In this document: piece by piece, positions 1 to 6,470 of the stretch
Position numbering within the stretch: position 1 is the first letter of the stretch
Layout: each line of letters begins with the position of its first letter
Source: an uncultured Faecalibacterium sp.
Lineage (GTDB): Bacteria; Bacillota; Clostridia; Oscillospirales; Ruminococcaceae
Assembly (NCBI GenBank): GCA_934501115.1
Contig: CAKSTO010000035.1
Location: 1-25,618 of the forward strand
Length of the DNA stretch: 25,618 nt
Direction of reading: 5' to 3'
Translations under genes and position numbers: made by a program
The notes under the pieces: generated by a model
Databases searched by the model: none
What the model was told of the DNA's origin: nothing
Seen by the model: the letters and a program-made list of their open reading frames with translations, nothing else

Positions 1-1785
1 AAGGGCGGCGTGGGCTACATCGTTCTGGGCGATGTGGCACCCATCAACAGCTTTTCTCCCACCCCCAAGCTGTTTGATGACAGCCAGATCCCTGCCTTCA
101 AGGCACTGGCCGACAGCGTACACGCTTACGGCACCAAGCTGGGCGTCCAGCTCTTCCACCCGGAGTACGATGTGGACGCCATCAACAGCCTGTTCATGCA
201 GAAGAAGTTTGACGAGATGCGTCAGCGCCTGCATCACGACATGATGTTCTTTACCGATGAGGTCAGCGAGGAGATGCTGATGGCCATCATCGATAAGATG
301 TGCGCCTGCGCAGTGCGTGCTCAGAAGGCCGGTGTGGATGTCATTCAGATCCACGGCGACCGCCTGAACGGCTGCCTGTGCTCCACCCGCATGAACCACC
401 GCACCGATAAGTTCGGCGGCAGTCTGGAGAACCGCGTCCGCTTTGCCCGGATGCTGACCCGCGCCATCCGCAAGGCTGTGCCGGATATGGTCATCGACTA
501 CAAGCTGTCCATCGTCACCCCGCAGCGCGGCAAGGGCGGCATTGACGAAGCCGACGCCGTGCAGTTTGCAAAGTGGCTGGAGGAGGACGGCGTGGATATG
601 TTCCACGTTGCCCAGGCCAACCACACCGGCAACATGGCCGATACCATCCCTCCCATGGGTGTGCAGCCCTACGGCTTCTTTGTAAAGATCGCCGGCGACA
701 TCAAAAAGGCAGTCAATGTGCCGGTAAGTGCTGTGGGCCGTATCGTGGATGCCGAGATGGCCGAGCGTGTTATCGAGAGCGGCATGGCCGACATGGTTGC
801 CATGGGTCGCCCGCTGCTGGCAGACCCCGACTGGGGCACCAAGATCGCTGCCGGGAAGGCCTGCGATATCCGCCGCTGCATCAGCTGCAACAAGGGCTGC
901 ACCGATGCCATCCAGAACCGCCAGTTCCTCTCCTGCGTGCTGAACGCGGAGAACGGCTACGAGAACACCCGCAGCATCCAGCCCGCAGCGCAGAAAAAGA
1001 AGATCGCCGTCCTCGGCGGCGGCCCTGCCGGTCTGGAAGCCGCCCGTGTGGCAGCGCTGCGCGGCCATGACGTGACCCTGTTTGAAAAGACCACCTCTCT
1101 GGGCGGTCAGCTGAACATTGCCTGCGTGCCTCCCCGCAAGGAGGAGATGCGCCGCGCCGCACAGGACCTGATCCACGCGGTCTGCAACGCCGGTGTGCAC
1201 CTGTGCATGGGTCAGACCCGCACCGCAGAGCAGCTGAAGGATGCCGGTTTCGAGGCCGTCATCAACGCTGTGGGCGCACACAGCGCCGCACCCCGCATCC
1301 CCGGCATCGACAGCGTGAACGTGGCCGATGCATGGAAGGTTCTGGCCGGTGAGCAGCAGGTGTACGGCACGGTTGCCGTCATCGGCGGCGGCATGGTGGG
1401 CTGCGAGACCGCAGAGTATCTGGCTGTCCGCGGTTGCAAGGTGTCCGTTATCGAGATGATGGACAAGATCGCCGCAGGCGAGAGCACCACCATTCTGCCC
1501 ACCCTGCTGGAAAACTATAAGACCTACGGCGTGGAGCAGTACCCCAGCCACAAGGTCAAGGAGTTCCGCATGGACGCCGTTGTCTGCGAGAACAAGGACG
1601 GCGCAGAGGTGACCATCCCCTGCGATTACATCGTGCTGGCTATGGGCGCACGCTCCAACGAATTTGACGCTGCTGCGCTGGAAGCTGCCAGCATCCCGGT
1701 GTATTCCATTGGCGATGCCGCCGGCAAGGCTGCGGATATCTCCAACGCCATCCGCACCGGCTACGATACCGCCTGCCAGCTGTAA
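1..1785 (+). CDS. NADH:flavin oxidoreductase / 2,4-dienoyl-CoA reductase family protein (5' partial)
   Basis: The frame is open from base 1, so the true start lies upstream. The 594 visible residues are probably some 50-80 short of the usual ~640-670 for this family. The N-terminal part is an old-yellow-enzyme TIM barrel (FMN), recognisable by NHRTDKFGGSLENRVRF and GMADMVAMGRPLLADPDW. It is followed by a 4Fe-4S motif, CISCNKGC then 11 residues then C, spaced as in FadH. The C-terminal half has two dinucleotide-binding motifs, GGGPAGLEAAR (FAD) and GGGMVGCETAEYL (NAD(P)H), and ends with the typical SIGDAAG FAD motif. Known relatives pass hydride from NAD(P)H through FAD, Fe-S and FMN to an enoyl or enone substrate in the cytoplasm. 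The substrate cannot be told here. The loop that usually carries HGYL reads HGDRLNGCL, so the usual catalytic Tyr position looks changed. A strong terminator follows. Confidence 0.93.
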   Translation, partial: KGGVGYIVLGDVAPINSFSPTPKLFDDSQIPAFKALADSVHAYGTKLGVQLFHPEYDVDAINSLFMQKKFDEMRQRLHHDMMFFTDEVSEEMLMAIIDKMCACAVRAQKAGVDVIQIHGDRLNGCLCSTRMNHRTDKFGGSLENRVRFARMLTRAIRKAVPDMVIDYKLSIVTPQRGKGGIDEADAVQFAKWLEEDGVDMFHVAQANHTGNMADTIPPMGVQPYGFFVKIAGDIKKAVNVPVSAVGRIVDAEMAERVIESGMADMVAMGRPLLADPDWGTKIAAGKACDIRRCISCNKGCTDAIQNRQFLSCVLNAENGYENTRSIQPAAQKKKIAVLGGGPAGLEAARVAALRGHDVTLFEKTTSLGGQLNIACVPPRKEEMRRAAQDLIHAVCNAGVHLCMGQTRTAEQLKDAGFEAVINAVGAHSAAPRIPGIDSVNVADAWKVLAGEQQVYGTVAVIGGGMVGCETAEYLAVRGCKVSVIEMMDKIAAGESTTILPTLLENYKTYGVEQYPSHKVKEFRMDAVVCENKDGAEVTIPCDYIVLAMGARSNEFDAAALEAASIPVYSIGDAAGKAADISNAIRTGYDTACQL

Positions 1786-1806
1786 AACAAAAATATCGTT
1801 CTATTT

Positions 1807-1849
1807 GTGGGTCAGAAACGCCTGTGGGCGCTTCTGACCCACTTTTTTT
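1807..1849 (+). terminator. Intrinsic terminator of the oxidoreductase gene
   Basis: A 16-bp stem (GTGGGTCAGAAACGCC against GGCGCTTCTGACCCAC, one mismatch) with a short loop is followed by seven T. It starts 22 bases after the stop codon. Confidence 0.93.
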
Positions 1850-1850
1850 A

Positions 1851-1985
1851 CCCTCTCAGGCGCTCCCGCGCCAGCTCTCCCAAGGGGAGAGCGGACACGC
1901 CCGGAAACTTTACGGGTCAGCCGGGAACTGTACCGCCACCGCTTAAGCCTTCACCCACCGGGGGAAGGTGGCGCGTAGCGCATTC
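1851..1985. repeat. Degenerate dispersed palindromic repeat
   Basis: This non-coding stretch opens CCCTCTCAGGCGC, continues GCCAGCTCTCCCAAGGGGAGAGC, and later has a separate hairpin built on CCTTC...GAAGG around 1947-1967. The first part resembles the left arm of the element at 18994-19124 (CCCTCTCAGTC...GCCAGCTCTCCCGAAGGG). The right arm is not a matching inverted copy, so this looks like a decayed or composite copy. Boundaries are approximate. Confidence 0.6.
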
Positions 1986-2000
1986 AAAATCATCCCACAT

Positions 2001-2035
2001 AAAAAGGCTGCTGCACAAAACCCTGTGCAGCAGCC
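2001..2035 (-). terminator. Intrinsic terminator of the exchanger gene
   Basis: A perfect 12-bp stem, GGCTGCTGCACA against TGTGCAGCAGCC (2006-2017/2024-2035), has a 6-base loop. Read on the minus strand it is followed by five T (2005-2001). It lies 25 bases past the stop of the gene at 2061-3020. Confidence 0.88.
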
Positions 2036-2060
2036 TTAAATATTTTACGTTTACAACAGA

Positions 2061-3020
2061 TCAGATGCTGAACTGCACGGCGCAGAAGGCGGCATAGATG
2101 CACAGCAGTGCAATGCCCTGCGGGCGGCTCAGCTTGCCCTTGATCAGAGCGGGCAGGGTGAGCAGCAGCATCACGGCAAACATGACCGGGATATCCATCA
2201 CCAGCGAGGCGTTCATGCCTGCGATGGTGGAGTTCTGCGGGATGCTGAAGGGTGCCAGCGTGACGGACACGCCGCTGACCAGCACCAGATTGAACACGTT
2301 TGCACCGATGACGTTGCCCAGCGACAGCGCACCGTGACCCTTGGCCAGCGAGGTGATGGCGGTGACCAGCTCCGGCAGCGAGGTGCCCAGTGCCACAAAG
2401 GTCAGCGCAATGACCGACTCCGGCACACCCAGTGCCTGTGCGATGAGGGTGCCGTTGTCCACCAACAGGTCAGCGCCCACAGCAATGAGCACTGCGCCGA
2501 TGGCAAGCAAGCCCAGCTCCTTGGCAAAGGAGCCTTCTTCTGCCTGCTCCTCCTCTTCCGGGGCGGGAGCGTTCTTCATGGCCAGCACGTTGCAGATGAT
2601 GTAGGCCACGAACATGGCCAGCAGGATCAGGCCGACCGGGCGGGTGAAGGAGCCGGTGGTGTAGGCCACACCGGCGTAGAAGGCGGCAGCCACAAAGAAG
2701 AAGGCCACCGGGGTGCGCAGGCTCTTGGGGTCAACCTTGCCCGGGCGCACCGCAATGGTGATGGCGGCGATCAGCGCAGCGTTGCAGATGACCGAGCCGA
2801 TGGCGTTGCCGTAGGCGATCTCGCCGTGACCGGTGAGGGCAGAGGTGGTGGACACCATGACCTCCGGCAGGGTGGTACCGATGGACACCACCGTGGCACC
2901 GATGAGCAGCTCCGGCACATGGAAGCGGCGGGCGATGCCGGTGGCACCGTCCACAAACCAGTCGCCGCCCTTGATCAGGCACAGCAGACCCACGATAAAT
3001 AACAGAACAGGGATCAGCAT
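2061..3020 (-). CDS. Calcium/sodium (cation) antiporter, CaxA/YrbG family
   Basis: This is a 319-residue integral membrane protein. It shows the two inverted alpha-repeats of the Ca2+/cation antiporter superfamily: GATVVSIGTTLPEVMVS with GNAIGSVICN in the first half, and ALTFVALGTSLPELVTA with GNVIGANVFN in the second. About ten hydrophobic segments are split by an acidic cytoplasmic loop (EEEEQAEEG, near residue 160). The ATG at 3020 is chosen because AAGGAGAG lies just upstream; a longer reading frame exists but lacks a ribosome site. Family members exchange Ca2+ for Na+ or H+. The riboswitch-like leader upstream suggests Mn2+ may be a physiological substrate here, which is inference. It is a single-gene unit with its own promoter and terminator. 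Confidence 0.93.
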   Translation of the reverse strand: MLIPVLLFIVGLLCLIKGGDWFVDGATGIARRFHVPELLIGATVVSIGTTLPEVMVSTTSALTGHGEIAYGNAIGSVICNAALIAAITIAVRPGKVDPKSLRTPVAFFFVAAAFYAGVAYTTGSFTRPVGLILLAMFVAYIICNVLAMKNAPAPEEEEQAEEGSFAKELGLLAIGAVLIAVGADLLVDNGTLIAQALGVPESVIALTFVALGTSLPELVTAITSLAKGHGALSLGNVIGANVFNLVLVSGVSVTLAPFSIPQNSTIAGMNASLVMDIPVMFAVMLLLTLPALIKGKLSRPQGIALLCIYAAFCAVQFSI

Positions 3021-3056
3021 AATATCTCTCCTTTTTAATAATAGCGGCAGAGGCAC

Positions 3057-3110
3057 AAAAAAAGACCTTTATCACATCCAGCCCAAAACGGGAAAATGTG
3101 ATAAAAGTCT
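3057..3110 (-). terminator. Leader terminator (riboswitch expression platform)
   Basis: On the minus strand AGACTTTTATCACAT (3110-3096) pairs with ATGTGATAAAGGTCT (3077-3063) and is followed by seven T. It lies in the 5' leader, about 40 bases before the exchanger start. Its 5' arm contains CTTTTATC, which can instead pair with GATAAAAG at the 5' end of the leader. Forming that leader structure should therefore prevent termination. Confidence 0.85.
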
Positions 3111-3210
3111 CAAGCATCCGGTACTGCATCGGGCATTTCTGCCGGGGGTGTCGCTGCAGCACAGCGCACCCGTTTTTCAACTAAAGTACGCCCCTTACTC
3201 CCTTTTATCC
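3100..3210 (-). ncRNA. Riboswitch-like leader, resembles yybP-ykoY (Mn2+) family
   Basis: This leader of about 110 nt begins near the predicted transcription start. The P1-like helix GATAAAAG (3209-3202) with CTTTTATC (3107-3100) encloses GGGAGTAA on the 5' side and TTGAGA on the 3' side. That layout resembles the AAAGGGGAGUAG...GAGACCUUU signature of yybP-ykoY RNAs as I recall it. Inside are a 10-bp hairpin (GGGTGCGCTG with CAGCG-A-CACCC) and a second hairpin region rich in CCGG and GTACCGG. Together with the overlapping terminator this predicts an ON switch in which ligand-stabilised P1 blocks the terminator. The family assignment is pattern recognition only, without a covariance-model score. 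Confidence 0.62.
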
Positions 3211-3217
3211 AGAGAAT

Positions 3218-3246
3218 ATTATACCTGTTTTCCAGCAAAAGCGCAA
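3218..3246 (-). promoter_or_regulatory. Sigma-A-type promoter of the exchanger leader
   Basis: On the minus strand TTGCGC (3246-3241), a 17-base spacer and a perfect TATAAT (3223-3218) place the start of transcription near 3210, exactly at the P1 strand of the leader RNA. Confidence 0.82.
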
Positions 3247-3305
3247 GGGGAAATAGCAGTACATGGACTGCACTGTGGTGTAGACATCATACTTTGAGAA
3301 CATAA

Positions 3306-3494
3306 TCAGCCCTTCTTCGCGTACATTGCGCACAGTTCATTCACGACCTGCTGATAGCTGACCTGACCGCTGCCAATGCGGTCAAGGTTGCTGCGTGTAT
3401 CTTTGCTGATGGTCATGCCCTCAATGGAAAAGGTTCCATACACATTGCGGAGGTTGCTCTTGTGCTGGGCAGTGGCAGTATACTTGACACTCAT
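3306..3494 (-). CDS. VbhA-type (Fic inhibitor) antitoxin domain protein
   Basis: This is a 62-residue protein. The ATG at 3494 is preceded by AAAAGGAG. It contains TFSIEG (residues 21-26), which fits the (S/T)xxxE(G/N) inhibitory motif of Fic-domain antitoxins. The following region, MTISKDTRSNLDRIGSGQ and then VSYQQVVNEL, is the arrangement seen in VbhA-like proteins. In that family the conserved Glu enters the Fic active site and blocks AMP transfer. No Fic gene (HPFxxGNGR) is visible anywhere in the window, so it is either an orphan or acts on a distant partner. The family match rests on the motif and overall shape, not an alignment. Confidence 0.72.
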   Translation of the reverse strand: MSVKYTATAQHKSNLRNVYGTFSIEGMTISKDTRSNLDRIGSGQVSYQQVVNELCAMYAKKG

Positions 3495-3531
3495 GGTTGT
3501 GTCTCCTTTTAATCCACATGATACTATATAA

Positions 3532-3560
3532 AGTTTATCGTGTATGCGTCCTCTTGTCAA
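3532..3560 (-). promoter_or_regulatory. Promoter of the small antitoxin gene
   Basis: On the minus strand a perfect TTGACA (3560-3555), a 17-base spacer and TAAACT (3537-3532) lie 38 bases before the start codon. Confidence 0.8.
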
Positions 3561-3880
3561 TCTATAACTTGATGCCAAATGTAAAAAGCGCATCTTCCAT
3601 TCATTGAGAGTAGAAGTTACGCTTTTACGGTACATCGTATTTTATTGTAAATTGGGATGTGATACATCTGAACCCCATGTGAGTTACATCTCAAAGGCCT
3701 GTAGCTCACTTGTCCGCCAACCATATTACGCCCCAAACTGCATCATCTCGAAAATCCGCGGATTGGAGACCATACTTGCGGGCGAGAAAGGTCGTTGGGA
3801 TGGCAGAATATTTCATATAGACGAATATACGTTGATTTTTCTTTTCTCGCAGTGCAAAAGGTGTGCACAAAAGCGAGACT
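3561..3880. other. Intergenic stretch without a recognisable gene
   Basis: These 320 bases are more AT-rich than their surroundings. I see no ORF with a ribosome site or family resemblance, and no intrinsic terminator. The stretch ends where tRNA-like sequence begins abruptly at 3881. Confidence 0.6.
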
Positions 3881-3939
3881 GTTGGGAGAGCGTTCGGTTC
3901 GCATCCGAGAGGTCAAGGGTTCGAATCCCTCTAGGTCCA
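3881..3939 (+). pseudogene. tRNA-Ala(CGC) 3' remnant, 5' part missing
   Basis: From the D-loop onward this reads as a tRNA. It has D-loop GTTGGGA, D-stem strand GAGC, and an anticodon arm TTCGG/CCGAG around loop TTCGCAT, giving anticodon CGC at 3900-3902. A 5-base variable loop, a T-arm with TTCGAAT, acceptor strand TAGGTCC and discriminator A follow. The 14 bases before it do not supply the matching GGACCTA acceptor strand or the GCTC D-stem strand. A 3' tRNA fragment of ~59 bases is what integration at, or excision from, a tRNA gene leaves behind, so it may be an attachment-site scar. CCA is not encoded. A terminator follows directly. Confidence 0.75.
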
Positions 3940-3947
3940 TAAAAAAC

Positions 3948-3985
3948 AAAACGTCCTGCCGTATCCCGGCAGGGCGTTTTGCTTT
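3948..3985 (+). terminator. Intrinsic terminator after the tRNA remnant
   Basis: AAAACGTCCTGCCG (3948-3961) pairs with CGGCAGGGCGTTTT (3967-3980) over a 5-base loop, with a further T-run at 3983-3987. It is the natural end of the tRNA transcript. Confidence 0.88.
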
Positions 3986-4185
3986 TTATGCTGACCTGGA
4001 TCGGTTATCTATTTTGTCAGCACTGCGTGACCTCATGAAGATCCACAACAGAGCAGCGCTTGCTTTCATAATATGCAAGCATTTCGGGCGGTTTCTTTTT
4101 ATTATAGCTGGTGATGCAGTCCGACCATGTTATAGCAGGTAGACTTGATGCAGGCGGCTGCATCATAATGCCCCTCCTGAATCCT

Positions 4186-4932
4186 TCAATCCGCTGCGCC
4201 TGCCAATTTCAAAAACTTCTTGTCCGACTGGACGCTCTGCGTCACAAACTTCCCATCCCGAAACAACGCGTATGTTGTGACGGGTGCGGGCACATTCTGT
4301 GCCGTCTCTTTCTCGGTGATGTGGATGGCTTTGAACGGAATCCCGTGTTCCCTTGCAACCTCCTGCACCTTTGGCACCCAATAATAGGTGTAGGGACACT
4401 GGTCAGTATAGTAGAGGACAAAGCCGTTTTCCTCCACCTTGGGATGCTTGGCGCAGGCCTTGAATTTTGGCGGCTGGGCATTCTCTGCAAGGGGCAGGCA
4501 CATGAGGTTGATCCCGCAATCGGAGATGTCCGAGACCTTAAAGCCCTTATGGTTCAAAAACTTTGGGTCAGCAAGGAACTCTCGTTTGCGCCCCTCTGCA
4601 CACAGAATACAAACGCCGTTTTTGCCCTGCGCCTTGGCATCCCGAAGGCATTCTTTCAGCAGCTCGCTGGAATAGCCGTGCCCTTTCAAGGAGCCGGAGA
4701 CCCACAGACAGTTGATATAAAGCCAGCCTGCCGCTTCAATGGGCACCCATGCGTTTTCTGCCGGGATGTACTCGATAAAGCATTTGCCCCGCTCTGCACT
4801 GCGGTAAAAAACGAGCCCCTCCTCAAAGCGCTGCTTGAGCCATTCCTTCTTGGCAAGGCTCTGTTTGCCGGACATGGCACAACAGATGTGTTCCTTGTCG
4901 ATGTTTTCTTTGGTAACTCTGATATAGTCCAT
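4186..4932 (-). CDS. GNAT family N-acetyltransferase with C-terminal YoaP domain
   Basis: This is a 248-residue protein. The ATG at 4932 is chosen for GGAGGA 9 bases upstream; the longer open frame runs into the preceding gene. Residues ~1-150 look like a GNAT acetyltransferase: LYINCLWVSGSLKGHGYSSE carries the acetyl-CoA loop K-G-H-G-Y, and an alpha/beta pattern follows. Residues ~175-248 resemble the YoaP-type domain that often follows such a GNAT, with FVLYYTDQCPYTYYW, FKAIHITEKE and TTYALFRDGKFVT. The substrate is unknown. It is the second gene of a two-gene operon, 20 bases after the RNHCP gene. Confidence 0.85.
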   Translation of the reverse strand: MDYIRVTKENIDKEHICCAMSGKQSLAKKEWLKQRFEEGLVFYRSAERGKCFIEYIPAENAWVPIEAAGWLYINCLWVSGSLKGHGYSSELLKECLRDAKAQGKNGVCILCAEGRKREFLADPKFLNHKGFKVSDISDCGINLMCLPLAENAQPPKFKACAKHPKVEENGFVLYYTDQCPYTYYWVPKVQEVAREHGIPFKAIHITEKETAQNVPAPVTTYALFRDGKFVTQSVQSDKKFLKLAGAAD

Positions 4933-4952
4933 CTTGCAGTTCCTCCTGCGGC

Positions 4953-5378
4953 TTACCGCATCCGGCCATCGCCGCCCATCAAAGCGGTCATTTCCTCGAT
5001 GTAGTCCAGCGGGAACGGCGGAGAGCACAGCGGCTTCATGGCAATGCTCATGAGCTTCATGGGGTTGTCGTCTGCCGCCACCCGGTTGGAGCTGAGTTTT
5101 CCGCAGCGTTTGCAGCGGTGGATGATGGCCCACTCGCCGCCCTTGCGTACCCAGACGGCCACCGGCTCCATGATGCCGCCGCAGTCGGAGGCACGGTCGC
5201 CGGGTTCTTCGTCCACATGAAGGCTGGACAGGCAGTTGGGGCAATGGTTGCGGTGGTCGCTCCCGGCATTTTGCGGGGTGCAGACCCGTCCGCAGACTTT
5301 GCAGGTAAAGGTGTCGTTGCAGGCGTGGGTCTTATAGTAACCTTTTTCAAAGGTCTTGCGTTTGTTTTCACGATTCAT
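4953..5378 (-). CDS. RNHCP domain protein (zinc-ribbon-like)
   Basis: This is a 141-residue protein starting at ATG 5378 with AGGAGG 8 bases upstream. Several Cys pairs suggest metal-binding knuckles: CKVCG near the N-terminus, the family-naming RNHCPNC motif, and CKRCG further on. The N-terminus NRENKRKTFEK is typical of the family. The biochemical role of RNHCP proteins is not known to me; zinc binding and a nucleic-acid-related role are inference from the Cys pattern. It is the first gene of an operon with the GNAT-YoaP gene. Its leader contains a 7-bp inverted repeat (5416-5452). Confidence 0.85.
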   Translation of the reverse strand: MNRENKRKTFEKGYYKTHACNDTFTCKVCGRVCTPQNAGSDHRNHCPNCLSSLHVDEEPGDRASDCGGIMEPVAVWVRKGGEWAIIHRCKRCGKLSSNRVAADDNPMKLMSIAMKPLCSPPFPLDYIEEMTALMGGDGRMR

Positions 5379-5572
5379 GGTATCGTCCTCCTGAAGAATT
5401 GTGTCTGTTCGTCTTCGGGAGGCGTGGCTTGTGGTATTTGCCAGACCTCCCGGTCAGCCCACAAGCTCCAGTGCAAATGTTGTATGTTTCAAAAAGCTCT
5501 CCTTATGTTTTTGTACGGTAAAATCCGGTTTTGGGGGTTCGATTAACGTGTGATGAAATTATCCTGCAGGAA

Positions 5573-5824
5573 TCATAAAGCCTTCTCCCTTCGTCTTGTT
5601 TTTGGCAACGGTAATTCATCGTACATCGCCTCAAACAGCTTTGTGAGAAATTCTTTGTTGTCAACCTCCTCCACCAACAGCATTTCCTTCGCTCCTTTAT
5701 ACGGAAAATCACAAACCGCCGCAGGCATACATTCCAAAGCAGATCTCGTTTTCTTTACAAGCAATCTGTCATCATAGATTCCGCCGACGATTTTGCCTTG
5801 GTAATAGAGGATGTATTCTCCCAT
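5573..5824 (-). pseudogene. TfoX-like N-terminal domain protein, 5'-truncated
   Basis: Residues from MGEYILYYQGKIVGGIYDD through LLVEEVDNKEFLTKLFEAM to the stop match the TfoX N-terminal-domain small proteins of Firmicutes. These normally have about 25 further residues (helix and first strand) before MGEYILYY. Here homology stops at about 5824 and the upstream codons read as unrelated sequence. The ATG of MGEY has no ribosome site; the in-frame ATG at 5887 would give an implausible N-terminus. I read it as a truncated remnant. Confidence 0.7.
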
Positions 5825-5870
5825 TTGAGTCTTTGCACTGGCTGCACCTGTACGCAGCTTCTGCCAGCAG

Positions 5871-6026
5871 GCATCCGGGAAGATCAAGGAAGTGGACTAC
5901 ATTCTGGTACATCACCAGAACAGCCGCTATGAGAATGCGGCGCAGGAAATGGATGCAATGCTGGGGATAAATCATACGAAGATTCGCAGTGTTCGGCGCA
6001 GGAAGGGTATTTTTCGCAGCATCTGA
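5871..6026 (+). other. Unidentified coding remnant
   Basis: An open plus-strand frame without a start reads KIKEVDYILVHHQNSRYENA and then AAQEMDAMLG, HTKIRSVRRRKGIFRSI, stop at 6024-6026. The amphipathic, basic C-terminus looks like real protein rather than noise, but I cannot name the family. It abuts the broken end of the TfoX-like gene and is one base short of the stop of the regulator gene on the other strand, consistent with a recombination junction. Confidence 0.4.
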
Positions 6027-6470
6027 TTACTCGTTGGCTTCCATATGCCGCAGACGTTCCATCAGACGCAGATGTTCCAGAAAACTTTTCTCTTTGAGGA
6101 TGGCGATGCCTTGTTCCTCGTCCCCAAGAATCAGTAGATTATCCCCCGGTTGTATGTCAAATATCTTCCGTGCATTTGCGGGGATGACGATCTGTCCTTT
6201 ATCTCCCACTTTTACCATGCCGAAAACGTGTTTTCCTTTGGGTGGCACTTCCAGCCCTAAGTTTTCCCGGTCGGTTTTCTCGTAGTTCACGAGGTCATCC
6301 ATGGAAACACCGAAAATATCTGCCAACCGCTTGCACCGTTCAATATCCGGCAGAGATTCACCTGTTTCGTACTTGGATAAGGTCTGGCGTGTCACGCCGA
6401 TTTTTTCCGCCAGTTCGTCCTGTGAGTAACCGTGGATCTTACGAAGTGAGATCAAATTGTCCTTAAACAT
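6027..6470 (-). CDS. XRE-family HTH / SpoVT-AbrB domain fusion regulator
   Basis: This is a 147-residue protein; the ATG at 6470 follows AAAGGAG. Residues ~5-60 are a Cro/C1-type helix-turn-helix (SLRKIHGYSQDELAEKIGVT, RQTLSKYETGESLPDI, LADIFGVSMDDLV). Residues ~84-130 are an AbrB/MazE-type swapped-hairpin domain (VKVGDKGQIVIPANARKIFD, IQPGDNLLILGDEEQGIAIL). A short basic helix ends the protein. Both domains bind DNA in their own families, so it is probably a transcription regulator with two DNA-contacting modules. Its start lies inside the 3' end of the acyltransferase gene (19-base overlap), so the two are co-transcribed and possibly translationally coupled. Confidence 0.9.
   Translation of the reverse strand: MFKDNLISLRKIHGYSQDELAEKIGVTRQTLSKYETGESLPDIERCKRLADIFGVSMDDLVNYEKTDRENLGLEVPPKGKHVFGMVKVGDKGQIVIPANARKIFDIQPGDNLLILGDEEQGIAILKEKSFLEHLRLMERLRHMEANE

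Noticed and set aside
1..1785. Assigning the first gene to bile-acid BaiCD/BaiH
   Set aside because: Domain layout is shared by the whole 2,4-dienoyl-CoA/2-enoate reductase family; the active-site loop differs and no other bai genes are nearby.
3743..3949. Short minus-strand ORF starting MFFMDLEGFEPLTSRM
   Set aside because: This peptide is the well-known artefact of translating the reverse strand of a tRNA 3' end; it maps onto the tRNA remnant.
4146..4165. Hairpin TGATGCAG-GCGG-CTGCATCA after the GNAT-YoaP gene
   Set aside because: Perfect 8-bp stem but no T-run on the relevant strand, so it is not called as a terminator.
4111..5004. A 297-codon plus-strand frame opposite the GNAT-YoaP gene
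   Set aside because: Antisense to a gene with strong ribosome site and family motifs; no start signal of its own.
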